A stretch of 64,000 nucleotides of DNA from an uncultured SAR116 cluster alpha proteobacterium (GCA_902619615.1 CACNFD010000003.1:97610-161609), one strand, 5' to 3'. Counted from the first letter of the stretch, positions 1 through 8,984 are shown. The notes: a model not told the origin generated them from the sequence alone. Numbers and translations are program-made.

Positions 1-610
1 CCTTTGAAATAATATGAATTTTTTTTAAGTCATTAGTTTTAGCTGCTAAAACTATTTCTTTTGGTGACATATTTTGGACCCAAATACCAGGTAAATATCT
101 CCTACCCATTTTAGCATCTTCTAAAACATCTCTTGCGATATTAGTAAGTTGCATAGCTATTCCAAGATCTATAGCAAATGTTTTAGCAAGATTGTTTTTA
201 CATTTTAAAGCATCACACATCATTATTCCTACAGTTCCAGCAACATGATAAGAATATCTGATTAACTCCTCTTCTTTTTTAAACAAAATAGGTTTTTGAT
301 CTAAAATAAGTCCGTCAATTAGATTTATTACTTCGTTTTTAGAGAATGAATTTAAAAATCTAGGATACTTAATTGAATAAATTTTCTCTAGATATTTAAA
401 ATTTTTTTTTTTTATATTAGATGCAATATCACTAAGATCTTTTAGAGAATTTATTTCTCCATTATCTGCAATGTCATCTAAGATTCTACAAAAATTATAT
501 AACTCAGCAGCCCTGTTTATGCATTCTTTAGGCAGGAATTTACCAGCCCAGTAAAAACTTTTACCATTTTTTTTCAAAACTGACTTAGCATTGTCAATAT
601 GATAATCCAT
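1..610 (-). CDS. crtB: Phytoene synthase, partial (runs off the left edge)
   Basis: Condenses two geranylgeranyl diphosphates into phytoene, the first committed step of carotenoid synthesis. About 203 residues are visible. The first aspartate-rich motif DDIAD lies at residues 45-49 and the second, NIARDVLED, at about 157-165; both bind the Mg-diphosphate of the substrate and are characteristic of squalene/phytoene synthases. The ATG at 608-610 lies 11 bases after the crtI stop, so crtB is the third gene of a rhodopsin-crtI-crtB transcription unit. The frame stays open to base 1, so the C-terminal quarter or so is missing only because the window ends. Family assignment is firm. Confidence 0.93.
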   Translation of the reverse strand, partial: MDYHIDNAKSVLKKNGKSFYWAGKFLPKECINRAAELYNFCRILDDIADNGEINSLKDLSDIASNIKKKNFKYLEKIYSIKYPRFLNSFSKNEVINLIDGLILDQKPILFKKEEELIRYSYHVAGTVGIMMCDALKCKNNLAKTFAIDLGIAMQLTNIARDVLEDAKMGRRYLPGIWVQNMSPKEIVLAAKTNDLKKIHIISK

Positions 611-621
611 AAATTTGCTCT

Positions 622-2118
622 TTACCTAATAAGATTTTCAACAACTTTTGCAGATGACAAAACTCCAGGAATACCTGCACCAGGATGAGCTCCAGCTGCA
701 GCAAAAAATAAATTGTCAATATGAGGGTCTTTATTGTGATATCTAAACCACGCTGATTGAGAAAAATTTGGTGCTATTGAAAAACCTGCACCATGAGTAG
801 ATCTATAATCATTTTTAAAATCAACAGGAGTCATATAAAATGCATCAGAAATATTTTTTTTTAATTCTGGTAAAATTGTGGCGTCTAAAGCATCCACTAT
901 TCTGCGTTTTAATTTATCACCCTCAAGTTCCCAATTAATATTACCTTGTAAGTTTGGAACTGGACAAAGAACATAAAAGCTATCGCAATTTTTTGGAGCA
1001 AAAGACTTATCAGTTGCAGTAGGTCTATGAATATATAATGAAAAATCGTCACTTAAAATTTTGTTATCAAATATATCAGTCAATAAGCTTTTAAAACGTT
1101 TTCCCAGCCAAATTGAATGATGAGCAATATTAGAATAATTTTTTTTGGTCCCAAAGAATAAAACAAACATACCGAAAGAATAGCTTGTAAATCTTTCCGG
1201 CAGAAATTTTTTTCTTTTTTTACTTTTTGATTTCAAAATTTCATTATAAAAAGTTGGAGGATCTCCATTAAAAATAAAATTGTCGGCATAAATTATTTTC
1301 CCATTCATGCATTCAATTTTTTCAATTCTACCATTTTTTTCGAAAGCACTTTTTATATCTAAGTTATATTTGATTTCTACTCCAGTTCGTACCAACAATT
1401 TTGTTAACTCTTGAACAAGTTTTCCTGTACCACCCATACTAAAATAAACTCCCCAATTTCTCTCTAAAAAATGTATCAAAGCATATATAGAAGTAGTAGA
1501 AAACGGATTTCCTCCTACTAATAACGGATGTATAGAAAAAGCTGATCTTAAATTCGGATTTTTGATATATTTATTTACAAGTTGAGCAACAGTTAAATAG
1601 CTTTTTAACTTTATTAAAGCAGGTATTTGTTTAATCATATAAAAAAATGAGCTAAAGGGTTTGTCTGATAATTTTGTAAAACCAACATCAAAAATAGCTT
1701 TTGAGGCTTCTAACAACTTGTCATAATTATTTGCATCTTCGATTGAAAACTTTTTCATTTCTTTTTTAGTTTTTTGGATACTTTCCGAATAATCAAAAGT
1801 TTGACCATCATGAAAATGAAACCTATACCAAGGTTCCAAAGGTTTAAATTCGATATAGTCTTCCCTTTTCTCATTGAAAAGTTCAAAAAGTTCGTCAAAT
1901 AAAAAAGGCGCCGTTATTACAGTAGGTCCAGCATCGTGTTTGAAACCATTTTTTTTAAAAACCTGAGCTCTACCACCTAAAGAACCTAATCTTTCTATTA
2001 AAGTTACTTGGTGACCGAGGGATCTTAATCTTAGAGCAATTGCTATTCCACCAAAACCACCACCAATTACAATACTCTTGATATTTTTATTATTTTGTTT
2101 TTTATCAATTAAATTCAT
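622..2118 (-). CDS. crtI: Phytoene desaturase (CrtI family)
   Basis: FAD-dependent desaturase that introduces the conjugated double bonds of phytoene to give lycopene or neurosporene. The 498 residues match the usual family length. An N-terminal dinucleotide-binding motif, VIGGGFGGIA, lies at about residues 17-26, followed by the conserved ERLGSLGGRA segment. The C-terminus carries the typical GAHPGAGIPGV carotenoid-desaturase signature. It lies between proteorhodopsin and crtB on the same strand and should supply the precursor of retinal; a lycopene cyclase and a retinal-forming dioxygenase are not in the window and may lie to the left. A hairpin terminator at 2141-2176 separates it from the rhodopsin gene, so it may be expressed at a lower level by read-through. 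Confidence 0.93.
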   Translation of the reverse strand: MNLIDKKQNNKNIKSIVIGGGFGGIAIALRLRSLGHQVTLIERLGSLGGRAQVFKKNGFKHDAGPTVITAPFLFDELFELFNEKREDYIEFKPLEPWYRFHFHDGQTFDYSESIQKTKKEMKKFSIEDANNYDKLLEASKAIFDVGFTKLSDKPFSSFFYMIKQIPALIKLKSYLTVAQLVNKYIKNPNLRSAFSIHPLLVGGNPFSTTSIYALIHFLERNWGVYFSMGGTGKLVQELTKLLVRTGVEIKYNLDIKSAFEKNGRIEKIECMNGKIIYADNFIFNGDPPTFYNEILKSKSKKRKKFLPERFTSYSFGMFVLFFGTKKNYSNIAHHSIWLGKRFKSLLTDIFDNKILSDDFSLYIHRPTATDKSFAPKNCDSFYVLCPVPNLQGNINWELEGDKLKRRIVDALDATILPELKKNISDAFYMTPVDFKNDYRSTHGAGFSIAPNFSQSAWFRYHNKDPHIDNLFFAAAGAHPGAGIPGVLSSAKVVENLIR

Positions 2119-2140
2119 AAAAATTTTATAACCACTTTAC

Positions 2141-2176
2141 AAAAAAAAAGCCTGCAGGATTTCCCACAGGCTTTTT
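2141..2176 (-). terminator. Rho-independent terminator after proteorhodopsin
   Basis: Read on the minus strand, AAAAAGCCTG and CAGGCTTTTT form a 10-bp stem around a 12-base loop, followed by a run of T. It starts 17 bases after the proteorhodopsin stop and ends about 20 bases before the crtI start. It probably terminates most rhodopsin transcripts while letting some read through into crtI-crtB. The A/T-flanked stem could also act on the plus strand, but no plus-strand gene ends here. Confidence 0.85.
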
Positions 2177-2193
2177 GATTAATTTATTAAAGT

Positions 2194-2958
2194 TTATGCA
2201 TCAGATTCTGCAGACGCTGCAGCCCATATTGCTAAACAGAAAGCAATTTTATTAATAACGTCAGCTATGTTATAAATAAAATTCAAGCTATTTGCGTCAG
2301 CACCTCCCATCATGTAACCCATGAAGTATCCAATTGGGTATATAGCCCAACCAATTGTCACAATCCATCTCATTGTATTAAAGGCTGATTGTACGGATTC
2401 AGGTGCACTTTCTGCACTTACCTTACTAGCTTCACCAGCAAAAATTTCATATAGAATGAATATCCATCCAGCCATTCCAATCACAAAACCAAGAGTTGCG
2501 TTAATAAAGCCAGCTTCACCTAGATATCCACCAATTAACATTACTAAAGATCCAAGAAATAATCTCCAGAAAACTCCACCAGCAATTGCAGTACATGCTG
2601 CAAGGATTAGATAGAATTCAATCATTTGTAGTGGAACTGTGATTATCCAGTCGACATATCTAAATACTGTAGGTGACGCACCTGTGGCTACCCACACATC
2701 TCTCATGTAGAAATAGTGAACTGCTGCAACTAAAGTAACAAGAGCACCAACAACTAGAGATGTTCTCCACTTGCCTTTTACTCTCAATGATTCCATTAAG
2801 AAAAAAACAGTTGCTGCAACCATGGCAATAGATATTATCCAAAAACTTATACCAACAGCATCACTTGGGTCTAGATTACCACCGTGTGACCCTGCAAATG
2901 AAAGTGTTGGAAGTAGGGCTAAAAAACTAGCCGGTATTAAATATTTTAAAAAAGACAT
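2194..2958 (-). CDS. Proteorhodopsin, predicted blue-absorbing proton pump
   Basis: Seven-helix retinal protein that pumps protons out of the cell in light. It has 254 residues with an N-terminal signal segment (cleavage probably near residue 22, after LSFA). Aligning by the RYVDW motif gives the Schiff-base counterion D103, T107 and proton donor E114 (D97, T101 and E108 in the reference protein), the counterion-associated H81 (H75) and the retinal lysine K237 (K231). Residue 111, the position of the 105 spectral switch, is glutamine, which predicts blue absorption. A strong GGGGAG ribosome-binding site precedes the ATG. A terminator follows, then crtI and crtB. Identification is firm; the colour is inferred from one residue. 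Confidence 0.97.
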   Translation of the reverse strand: MSFLKYLIPASFLALLPTLSFAGSHGGNLDPSDAVGISFWIISIAMVAATVFFLMESLRVKGKWRTSLVVGALVTLVAAVHYFYMRDVWVATGASPTVFRYVDWIITVPLQMIEFYLILAACTAIAGGVFWRLFLGSLVMLIGGYLGEAGFINATLGFVIGMAGWIFILYEIFAGEASKVSAESAPESVQSAFNTMRWIVTIGWAIYPIGYFMGYMMGGADANSLNFIYNIADVINKIAFCLAIWAAASAESDA

Positions 2959-2993
2959 TTATAAACTCCCCTTATACTTGTCATGTTTAATTT

Positions 2994-3007
2994 CTAGCAA
3001 CTGCTAG
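2994..3007. repeat. Inverted repeat CTAGCA-AC-TGCTAG upstream of proteorhodopsin
   Basis: Two perfect 6-base arms are separated by two bases, 35 bases upstream of the rhodopsin start codon and inside the probable leader or promoter. Its G/C content stands out from the surrounding A/T. It could be an operator half-site pair or a short leader hairpin. No known regulator motif is recognised. Confidence 0.5.
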
Positions 3008-3075
3008 ATTTAATGCAAAATAGCACATTTAGCCAAAACAATAAAAGGGAATTTAATGTTAGGCAACAATTAAAA

Positions 3076-3088
3076 GCAATTTAATTGC
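3076..3088. repeat. Palindrome GCAATT-T-AATTGC
   Basis: A perfect 13-base palindrome with a one-base centre, followed on the plus strand by a run of ten T. It resembles a weak terminator, but no gene on the plus strand ends nearby. It may equally be part of the rhodopsin regulatory region or a chance product of the base composition. Confidence 0.3.
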
Positions 3089-3332
3089 ATTTTTTTTTTA
3101 TATAAATTGTTAACATATTGTTTTATATATGTTTATTTTTTGATAACAGTTATCATTTTCAAATAAAAATTTAGTAAATTTTCACATTTTGTTAGATTTT
3201 ATACTTAAATTTTACTATTTTTTGTATAAATTTTTGTGTTATTGTATTAATTATTGTGTTCACAAAAATAAGAGTTTATTATTAGGTAGTATTCAATCTT
3301 TTCACAAAACAAAATATCGTTTAAAATTGGGA

Positions 3333-4109
3333 TTAAATAATTAAGTTACCACGTATACTTTTTTTAACAATGTTCCAATCAGGATTATGTGGTTTTAATG
3401 CATCTGACTTTAGCTTTTCAAGAAGATTAATCCTGTAAGATTTATTATTTATAACCTTACAAATCCATTCTGATAATCTATTTTCTTCAATGCCTAAACT
3501 ACGTAGTAAAAATATTAAGGCTCTTTTTTCGCTAAAATTTTTTAACGTAACATTATTAGCATTAATTAAAGATAACCTTTTAGGTTTATTATCTTTAAAT
3601 GGAAATGCACCTGAAATTGAAATATATCCATATATTTGTTTTTCATATTTAAAGTCTTTTATTTTAACTGAGTCTATCTTTAACTTTACAAAATTGTATG
3701 CCACTCCAAGTGCTTCGGTCAAATGCATCATTTCTAACTGCTCCTCATTTAACCATAATACATTAAGATCTACTTCAGTCCCTTTACTAGGCCATTGAGT
3801 TGCAGGCACAGATCCATAAGATGATATTGATGCAGCATACACTACATCAGAGTCATATAATATTGCTGGAGTAACACAAATATTCTGACCTAACGAAAAT
3901 TTTCTTTTTAGTTGATATGGCGATCTATTGGAACCAACTGATAATATTGGTATTCTATTATTAAGGTCATCACAAATACCCTTAATGAATTCTCCTTTGT
4001 AGAATGAAAAAGAATAGTTAGGAGCAAAATATGGATATTTTATTGCTCTATCAAAAGATGAATAATTAGGAAACAATTCTTCAGTAATTTTTTTATGATT
4101 AAATTTCAT
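3333..4109 (-). CDS. Hypothetical protein with possible gamma-glutamylcyclotransferase-like fold
   Basis: A 258-residue soluble protein with no signal peptide. I recognise no named family with certainty. What can be seen is SVGSNRSP (about residues 57-64), SSYGSVPAT (97-104), PSKGTEV (107-113) and MHLTEA (128-133). Their order resembles the GGCT/AIG2 layout: an xYGSN loop, a central YG.P.T segment, and an acidic residue (here E132) at the possible catalytic position. The first tyrosine is replaced by valine. It starts 14 bases after the argC stop on the same strand, so the two are probably co-transcribed, but the fold match does not link it to arginine synthesis. The function is unknown and the fold is an inference. 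Confidence 0.6.
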   Translation of the reverse strand: MKFNHKKITEELFPNYSSFDRAIKYPYFAPNYSFSFYKGEFIKGICDDLNNRIPILSVGSNRSPYQLKRKFSLGQNICVTPAILYDSDVVYAASISSYGSVPATQWPSKGTEVDLNVLWLNEEQLEMMHLTEALGVAYNFVKLKIDSVKIKDFKYEKQIYGYISISGAFPFKDNKPKRLSLINANNVTLKNFSEKRALIFLLRSLGIEENRLSEWICKVINNKSYRINLLEKLKSDALKPHNPDWNIVKKSIRGNLII

Positions 4110-4123
4110 GTAAAATCATATTT

Positions 4124-5068
4124 CTATAAACCTAAAGTTTCGTCAAAACCTAGAGCAATATTCATAGATTGAATGGCGGCACCTGAAGCCCCCTTTCCTA
4201 GATTGTCTAACCTAGACGAAATAATTAACTGATTATTGTCATCATTCCCAAAAATACTAATGTCAAGAAAGTTTGTTCCAACTAGATTATCTGGTCTAAA
4301 ATATCCTTTATCACTAATACCTTCATTTTTTTTTAAAACTTTGATAAAGTTAGAACCTGAGTAAAATTCTTCCATTAAGCATTGTATTGTTTCAGTATTT
4401 ACTTTTTCGGTAAACCAAGAAAAATGTAATGGTATAGAAACAACCATTCCTTGAATAAAATCACCAACAGATGGACTGAATATTGGTATTTTTCTTAGCT
4501 TATTATGATATATTATTTCTGGCAAATGCTTGTGGTTTAATTTAAGTCCATAGTTAAAAAAAGGTTCGTGATCCGTTTCCCGAAAATAATTAATCATTGA
4601 TTTTCCACCACCTGAATAACCACTAACCGCATTTATTATAATTGGAAGATCTTGACTTAAAATACCATGTGAAATCAAGGGTTTTAAAATAACATTTGCT
4701 CCAGTAGAATAACATCCAGGTGATGCTATACGTTTTGATTTTTCAATATTTTTTCTATAATTTTCTCCTAGCTCCGGAAGTCCATAGGACCAATTTGGAT
4801 TAGTTCTATGTGCTGTGGAGGCATCAATAATTATAGGTGATTCATGCCCAAGTTCATCAGCGATTTGAACAGTTTCAACAGAAATTTCATCTGGTAAACA
4901 CAAAAATGTAACATCCGATTTTGCTAACATTTCTTTTTTATAAGAAATATCTTTTCTTTTTGATTGATTAACTGACAATATATTAACATTTGGATGCTTA
5001 CTTAACTTTTCATGAACTTGCAAGCCTGTTGTGCCAGTTTCTCCGTCAATAAAAATTTCTTTTTTCAT
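4124..5068 (-). CDS. argC: N-acetyl-gamma-glutamyl-phosphate reductase (type 2)
   Basis: NADPH-dependent reduction of N-acetylglutamyl phosphate to the semialdehyde, the third step of arginine synthesis, in the cytoplasm. The 314-residue length and the DGETGTTGLQ start are typical of the shorter type 2 enzymes. The nucleophilic cysteine is C119 in ASPGCYSTGA, and a GYSGGGKSM segment follows. A moderate AAAGGT site precedes the ATG. It is divergent from pmbA and upstream of the hypothetical gene at 3333-4109. No other arginine gene is in the window. Confidence 0.93.
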   Translation of the reverse strand: MKKEIFIDGETGTTGLQVHEKLSKHPNVNILSVNQSKRKDISYKKEMLAKSDVTFLCLPDEISVETVQIADELGHESPIIIDASTAHRTNPNWSYGLPELGENYRKNIEKSKRIASPGCYSTGANVILKPLISHGILSQDLPIIINAVSGYSGGGKSMINYFRETDHEPFFNYGLKLNHKHLPEIIYHNKLRKIPIFSPSVGDFIQGMVVSIPLHFSWFTEKVNTETIQCLMEEFYSGSNFIKVLKKNEGISDKGYFRPDNLVGTNFLDISIFGNDDNNQLIISSRLDNLGKGASGAAIQSMNIALGFDETLGL

Positions 5069-5173
5069 AATTACCTTTTATGTATTTATAAAGTTGCAAC
5101 AATTAAAACAGTATATTAATAAAGCATATATAAATCTTTTGTAAATTCTCTTTTTAATAGGAACAACTTTTAA

Positions 5174-6532
5174 ATGTCTGCAAAAAAACTTAACGATAAA
5201 GATATTATGAACCTACTTATAGACACAGCTATTGCAAATGGAGCAACAAGTGTGGACTGTGTATTATCAAGAAGTCGTGGCGTATCAATTACCAGAAGAT
5301 TAGGTAAAGATGAAAATATTCAGAGGTATGAAGACTTTGACACTGGTTTAAGAGTATTTATTGACAATAAAATATCATCAGTTTCAACTAATGAAAATTC
5401 TGAGCAAGCACTCAAAGAAGTGGCAAAAAGAGCTGTTGAAATGGCTAAAATTGCTCCAAAAGATGAATACAGCCTTATAGCCAGCAAAGAGTTACTTCAA
5501 CAATTTCCAATAAAAGAGGATAAATTTATTGATAGTTATGATTCTGTAGAACCAAGTGTTGATATAATTAGAGATAGAGCTTCAGAGGTTGAAGATATAG
5601 CCTTAAGTGTTAAGGGTATTACTAATAGTGACGGTGCAGATGCTTCATGGGGCGAAGGTGAAACGCTCTTGATGACATCTAATGGTTTTTTTGGATCATC
5701 AAAAAAATCTAATCATAGTGTATCAGTAGTTGTTATTGCTGAAAAAAATGGGAAGATGGAAAGAGACTATGACTACTCCTCAAAAGTTTATGGTGAAGAT
5801 CTAAAAGATGGAAAAAAAATTGGCTATGAAGCTGCAAAGAAAACATTAGCTAGAATTGGCGCTAAAAAACCAGTTACCGGACAATACCCAGTTATATTTG
5901 ACCCAAGAGTATCTAGGTCAATTGCAAGTCACTTTGCATCAGCTATTAATGGATCATCAATAGCACGCAAAACTAGTTTTTTAAAAGATTGCTTAAATAA
6001 TAAAATCGCAAATAAATGTGTTACTTTAATTGATGACCCTTATCTTAAAAGAGGTTTAGGCTCAAGATTGTTTGATGCAGAGGGCTTAGGGACGTCTAAT
6101 CAAGTTTTAATTAAGGATGGGGTGCTTGAAAATTGGTTATTAGATTTATCATCTGCAAAACAATTAAATATATCACCAACTGCAAATGCAAAAAGAGGCA
6201 TCAGTGGTCCGCCTGCACCTGGAACAACTAATTTGATGCTATTACCAGGTGAAGATACACCTGAAAGCCTTATTTCTTCTGTAGGCAATGGTTTTTATGT
6301 CACAGATATGATTGGTAGCAGTGTCTCTATTGTTACTGGTGACTATAGCCGTGGTGCTAGTGGTTTTTGGATAAAAAACGGTGAATTATCAACTCCTATT
6401 ACAGAAGCAACTATAGCAGGTAATTTAAAGGATATGTTCATGACACTCAAACCAGCTAATGATCTTGATTTTTCACATTCTATAAATTGCCCAACTATGT
6501 TAATCGAGGGTATGACAATCGCAGGTAATTAA
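5174..6532 (+). CDS. pmbA: TldE/PmbA-family metalloprotease component
   Basis: PmbA (TldE) is the partner of TldD in a cytoplasmic zinc protease that processes peptides such as microcin precursors and CcdA. The 452 residues match the family. The N-terminal half carries the substrate-channel domain, and the C-terminal half has the conserved LDLSSAKQL, ANAKRGISG and MIGSSVSIVTGDYSRGASGFW segments. PmbA itself lacks the HExxH motif of TldD, and none is seen here. Its stop codon is immediately followed by the TTG start of the phosphatase gene. No tldD is in the window. In Alphaproteobacteria pmbA is often near lipid A or housekeeping genes, as here. Confidence 0.92.
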   Translation: MSAKKLNDKDIMNLLIDTAIANGATSVDCVLSRSRGVSITRRLGKDENIQRYEDFDTGLRVFIDNKISSVSTNENSEQALKEVAKRAVEMAKIAPKDEYSLIASKELLQQFPIKEDKFIDSYDSVEPSVDIIRDRASEVEDIALSVKGITNSDGADASWGEGETLLMTSNGFFGSSKKSNHSVSVVVIAEKNGKMERDYDYSSKVYGEDLKDGKKIGYEAAKKTLARIGAKKPVTGQYPVIFDPRVSRSIASHFASAINGSSIARKTSFLKDCLNNKIANKCVTLIDDPYLKRGLGSRLFDAEGLGTSNQVLIKDGVLENWLLDLSSAKQLNISPTANAKRGISGPPAPGTTNLMLLPGEDTPESLISSVGNGFYVTDMIGSSVSIVTGDYSRGASGFWIKNGELSTPITEATIAGNLKDMFMTLKPANDLDFSHSINCPTMLIEGMTIAGN

Positions 6533-7195
6533 TTGGTAGACACATCGAAAAAAGTAAAATTTAATAGAATTTTAGCTTGGTTAGATATGATTGTGAAAGA
6601 TCATGGATTTTTGAGATTTTGTTATCACAATTTTCATCAAGTTGATGAAAAATTGTATAGATCAAATATGCCTACACCCCTTAGAATAAAGCAATATAGT
6701 AAACTTGGAATAAAAACCATTATAAATCTTAGAGGTATTAGAAAAGATGGTGGATGGTTGTTAGAAAATGAGGCTTGTGAAAAATATAACATAAAATTGA
6801 TAGATTTTAGAGCAAGATCTCGCGCTGCTCCAGAAAAAGATATGATTTTCAAAGCTAAAAAATTATTCAATACTATTAAATATCCAGCTTTAATTCATTG
6901 CAAATCAGGTGCTGACAGAGCAGGCATTATGTGCGCCCTATACATGCTTGCCTACAAAAAAGAAACTCCTTATATTGCAAAAAGACAGCTATCTTGGAAG
7001 TATCTACATATAAAATGGGCTAAACCAGGAGTTTTAGATAGTTTTGTTGAAGAATATTCAAAACAATATTCAAAAAATAAAATGAAGTTTTTAGACTGGG
7101 TTAAAGAAAGATATAATCCAGAAAAATTGGAAAGTAATTTTCGATCTGTCTGGTGGGCTAATAGATTATTAGATGATTTTTTGAAAAGGGAATAA
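6533..7195 (+). CDS. Tyrosine / dual-specificity protein phosphatase
   Basis: A 220-residue cytoplasmic cysteine phosphatase. The HC-x5-R signature HCKSGADR places the nucleophile at C123 and the phosphate-binding arginine at R129. D91 in the preceding loop is a candidate general acid. The TTG start directly abuts the pmbA stop and has AGG seven bases upstream (inside the end of pmbA), which favours it over the first ATG at residue 19. The substrate is unknown. Similar genes in Alphaproteobacteria lie close to lipopolysaccharide genes, and a lipid A block starts just after this gene, so a role in envelope control is conceivable but unproven. Confidence 0.85.
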   Translation: MVDTSKKVKFNRILAWLDMIVKDHGFLRFCYHNFHQVDEKLYRSNMPTPLRIKQYSKLGIKTIINLRGIRKDGGWLLENEACEKYNIKLIDFRARSRAAPEKDMIFKAKKLFNTIKYPALIHCKSGADRAGIMCALYMLAYKKETPYIAKRQLSWKYLHIKWAKPGVLDSFVEEYSKQYSKNKMKFLDWVKERYNPEKLESNFRSVWWANRLLDDFLKRE

Positions 7196-7202
7196 TTTTT
7201 TC

Positions 7203-8984
7203 TTAAGTTTCTGTATGATATAATTTTTTGTAATATTCAGATCTTTTGATTAAATCTTTATGTTTTCCTGCATCTACAATTTTACCCTTACTAAATAAAA
7301 TTATTTGATCTGAATTTATTATTGTGGACAACCTATGCGCAATAGTGATTGTTGTCTTATTTTTTGTTAGTTTTTGAAGTGTTTTATTAATTTCACTTTC
7401 AGTTTCAGAATCAAGAGAACTTGTTGCCTCGTCTAAAAGTAAGATCGGAGCATCTTTTAGAATGGCTCTAGCAATTGATATACGCTGCCTTTGCCCTCCA
7501 GATAATGTATTACCACCCTCTCCAACAACTGTATTATAACCATCTAAAGAATTAGTTATAAAATCGTGTATATCTGCATTAATTGCTGCTTTTTTAATTT
7601 TATGATCTGAAGCATCTAAGTTACCAAATCGAATATTCTCCATAAAACTTTTATTATAAATTATAGTTTCCTGGCTAACCAATGAAATATTATTTCGAAG
7701 GGACTTTAAGCTAATATCTCTAATGTTTTTTTCATTAATTAAAATTTGTCCATTTATTGGGTCATAAAATCTTGAAATTAAATTAATGATTGTTGACTTT
7801 CCAGACCCACTTTGTCCAACCAGTGCAACTTTAGAACCTGGGTTTATTTCAAAGTTAATATCATCTAAAACTTTGTTCTTTTTGTTGTATCCAAAACTTA
7901 CTGCTTTAAAAGTTATTTTTGGTGGTTTGTTTTTTATTATTTTTAAATTAGGAGCAGATGATAAACTTTTAATTTTTGGAGTGATTTTTAATTGTGTATA
8001 AATCCTTCCTAAAGCCGAAAGAGCTTCTTGAAAAACAGTATTGAATGTCCCCAATGCTCTTGCAGGTTGTGCAATCATTATCAATGCTGTTACATAACCC
8101 ACAACACTTCCAGGAGATAATTCTCCTATTGATACACGGTAACTTGCAAAACCAATTACACTAGCTGCTGCAACTCCTCCTAAGATTTCTAAAATAGGCA
8201 ACACTTTTGCTCTTCCTATTACTAAACTGAACATTTTTTTAAATAATGAGTTCAATTCGCCTTTGGATCTATTAATTTCCATATTCTCTAAATTATACGA
8301 TTTAACCATTCTTATACCTTGAAGCATCTCAGTAAGTGTGGAAGTGACTATTTCCATTTGTTCTTGAAGAGATGTTGCGATGATATTTTGTTTTTTTCCA
8401 ACCTTAATAACAGGCCTCAAGGCTAGTGGGTAAATCACTATAACCAATATTGATAAAAGCCAATCTAACCAAATAAGATAAAATAGTAATGCTATAACTG
8501 TAAAAGTATCCCTAACTAAATTATTTGTAGCTCTCTCAAAACCCTCTCTAATTAAAATAACATCATTCATTATCCTAGAAACATGATTGCCTGATGATAA
8601 TTTATTCAATTCAGCTAAGTCAGCAGTTATCAATTGCTTAGAAAGTTTTTTTTGAATGTCCACAGAGATTGATAATGAGATTTTAGAAACTTGACGTATT
8701 TGGAAAAACATTGAAATTCCCCTGACAATCGCAACAAAAGCAATAATGAAAGGGAAAATAATCCAATTATTATTGTCATCAAGCAAACCATCAAAAACCA
8801 ATTGTATTAAGTAGGGATATATGGAGGCAGTGGCTGCGACAACAATTAATAATATAAAAGCTAAAACTAAATCAATCTTATATTTGGATACAAAATCATT
8901 CCAAAATTCTCTAATTAAACTTTTATTTTGGTTTTTTATTATTTGGTTTTTTTTCATATCAATCCAACTTACTATATTCTTCAT
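7203..8984 (-). CDS. msbA: ABC transporter, fused permease and ATPase (MsbA-like lipid flippase)
   Basis: A half-transporter of 593 residues that would dimerise in the inner membrane. The N-terminal part (about residues 35-320) has six predicted membrane helices. The C-terminal ATPase has Walker A GQSGSGKST (390-398), the LSGGQRQR signature, Walker B ILLLDEATSSLDSE and the switch histidine in IAHRLST. Size and domain order match MsbA, which flips lipid A core across the inner membrane. The divergent neighbour is a DUF374 acyltransferase followed by waaA, lpxK and lpxL, which supports lipid A as cargo. Export of another lipid or a drug cannot be excluded from sequence. Confidence 0.8.
   Translation of the reverse strand: MKNIVSWIDMKKNQIIKNQNKSLIREFWNDFVSKYKIDLVLAFILLIVVAATASIYPYLIQLVFDGLLDDNNNWIIFPFIIAFVAIVRGISMFFQIRQVSKISLSISVDIQKKLSKQLITADLAELNKLSSGNHVSRIMNDVILIREGFERATNNLVRDTFTVIALLFYLIWLDWLLSILVIVIYPLALRPVIKVGKKQNIIATSLQEQMEIVTSTLTEMLQGIRMVKSYNLENMEINRSKGELNSLFKKMFSLVIGRAKVLPILEILGGVAAASVIGFASYRVSIGELSPGSVVGYVTALIMIAQPARALGTFNTVFQEALSALGRIYTQLKITPKIKSLSSAPNLKIIKNKPPKITFKAVSFGYNKKNKVLDDINFEINPGSKVALVGQSGSGKSTIINLISRFYDPINGQILINEKNIRDISLKSLRNNISLVSQETIIYNKSFMENIRFGNLDASDHKIKKAAINADIHDFITNSLDGYNTVVGEGGNTLSGGQRQRISIARAILKDAPILLLDEATSSLDSETESEINKTLQKLTKNKTTITIAHRLSTIINSDQIILFSKGKIVDAGKHKDLIKRSEYYKKLYHTET

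Larger units (their letters stand above)
2959..3332. promoter_or_regulatory. Non-coding upstream region of proteorhodopsin
   Basis: This 374-base gap is the only one over 300 bases and is extremely AT-rich. On the minus strand it holds the rhodopsin ribosome-binding site (GGGGAG), a perfect inverted repeat at 2994-3007, and a possible promoter: TTGGCT (minus strand, near 3037), a 17-base spacer, then TTAAAT (near 3014). A second perfect palindrome lies at 3076-3088. From 3090 to 3332 no gene, tRNA or convincing structure was seen, only A/T runs. The promoter call is weak because such hexamers arise easily at this composition. Confidence 0.4.

Noticed and set aside
1..120. Suspected frameshift in crtB near the left edge
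   Set aside because: A first reading gave an in-frame stop after the NIARD motif; recounting the bases at 58-65 showed only four T residues and the frame stays open to base 1.
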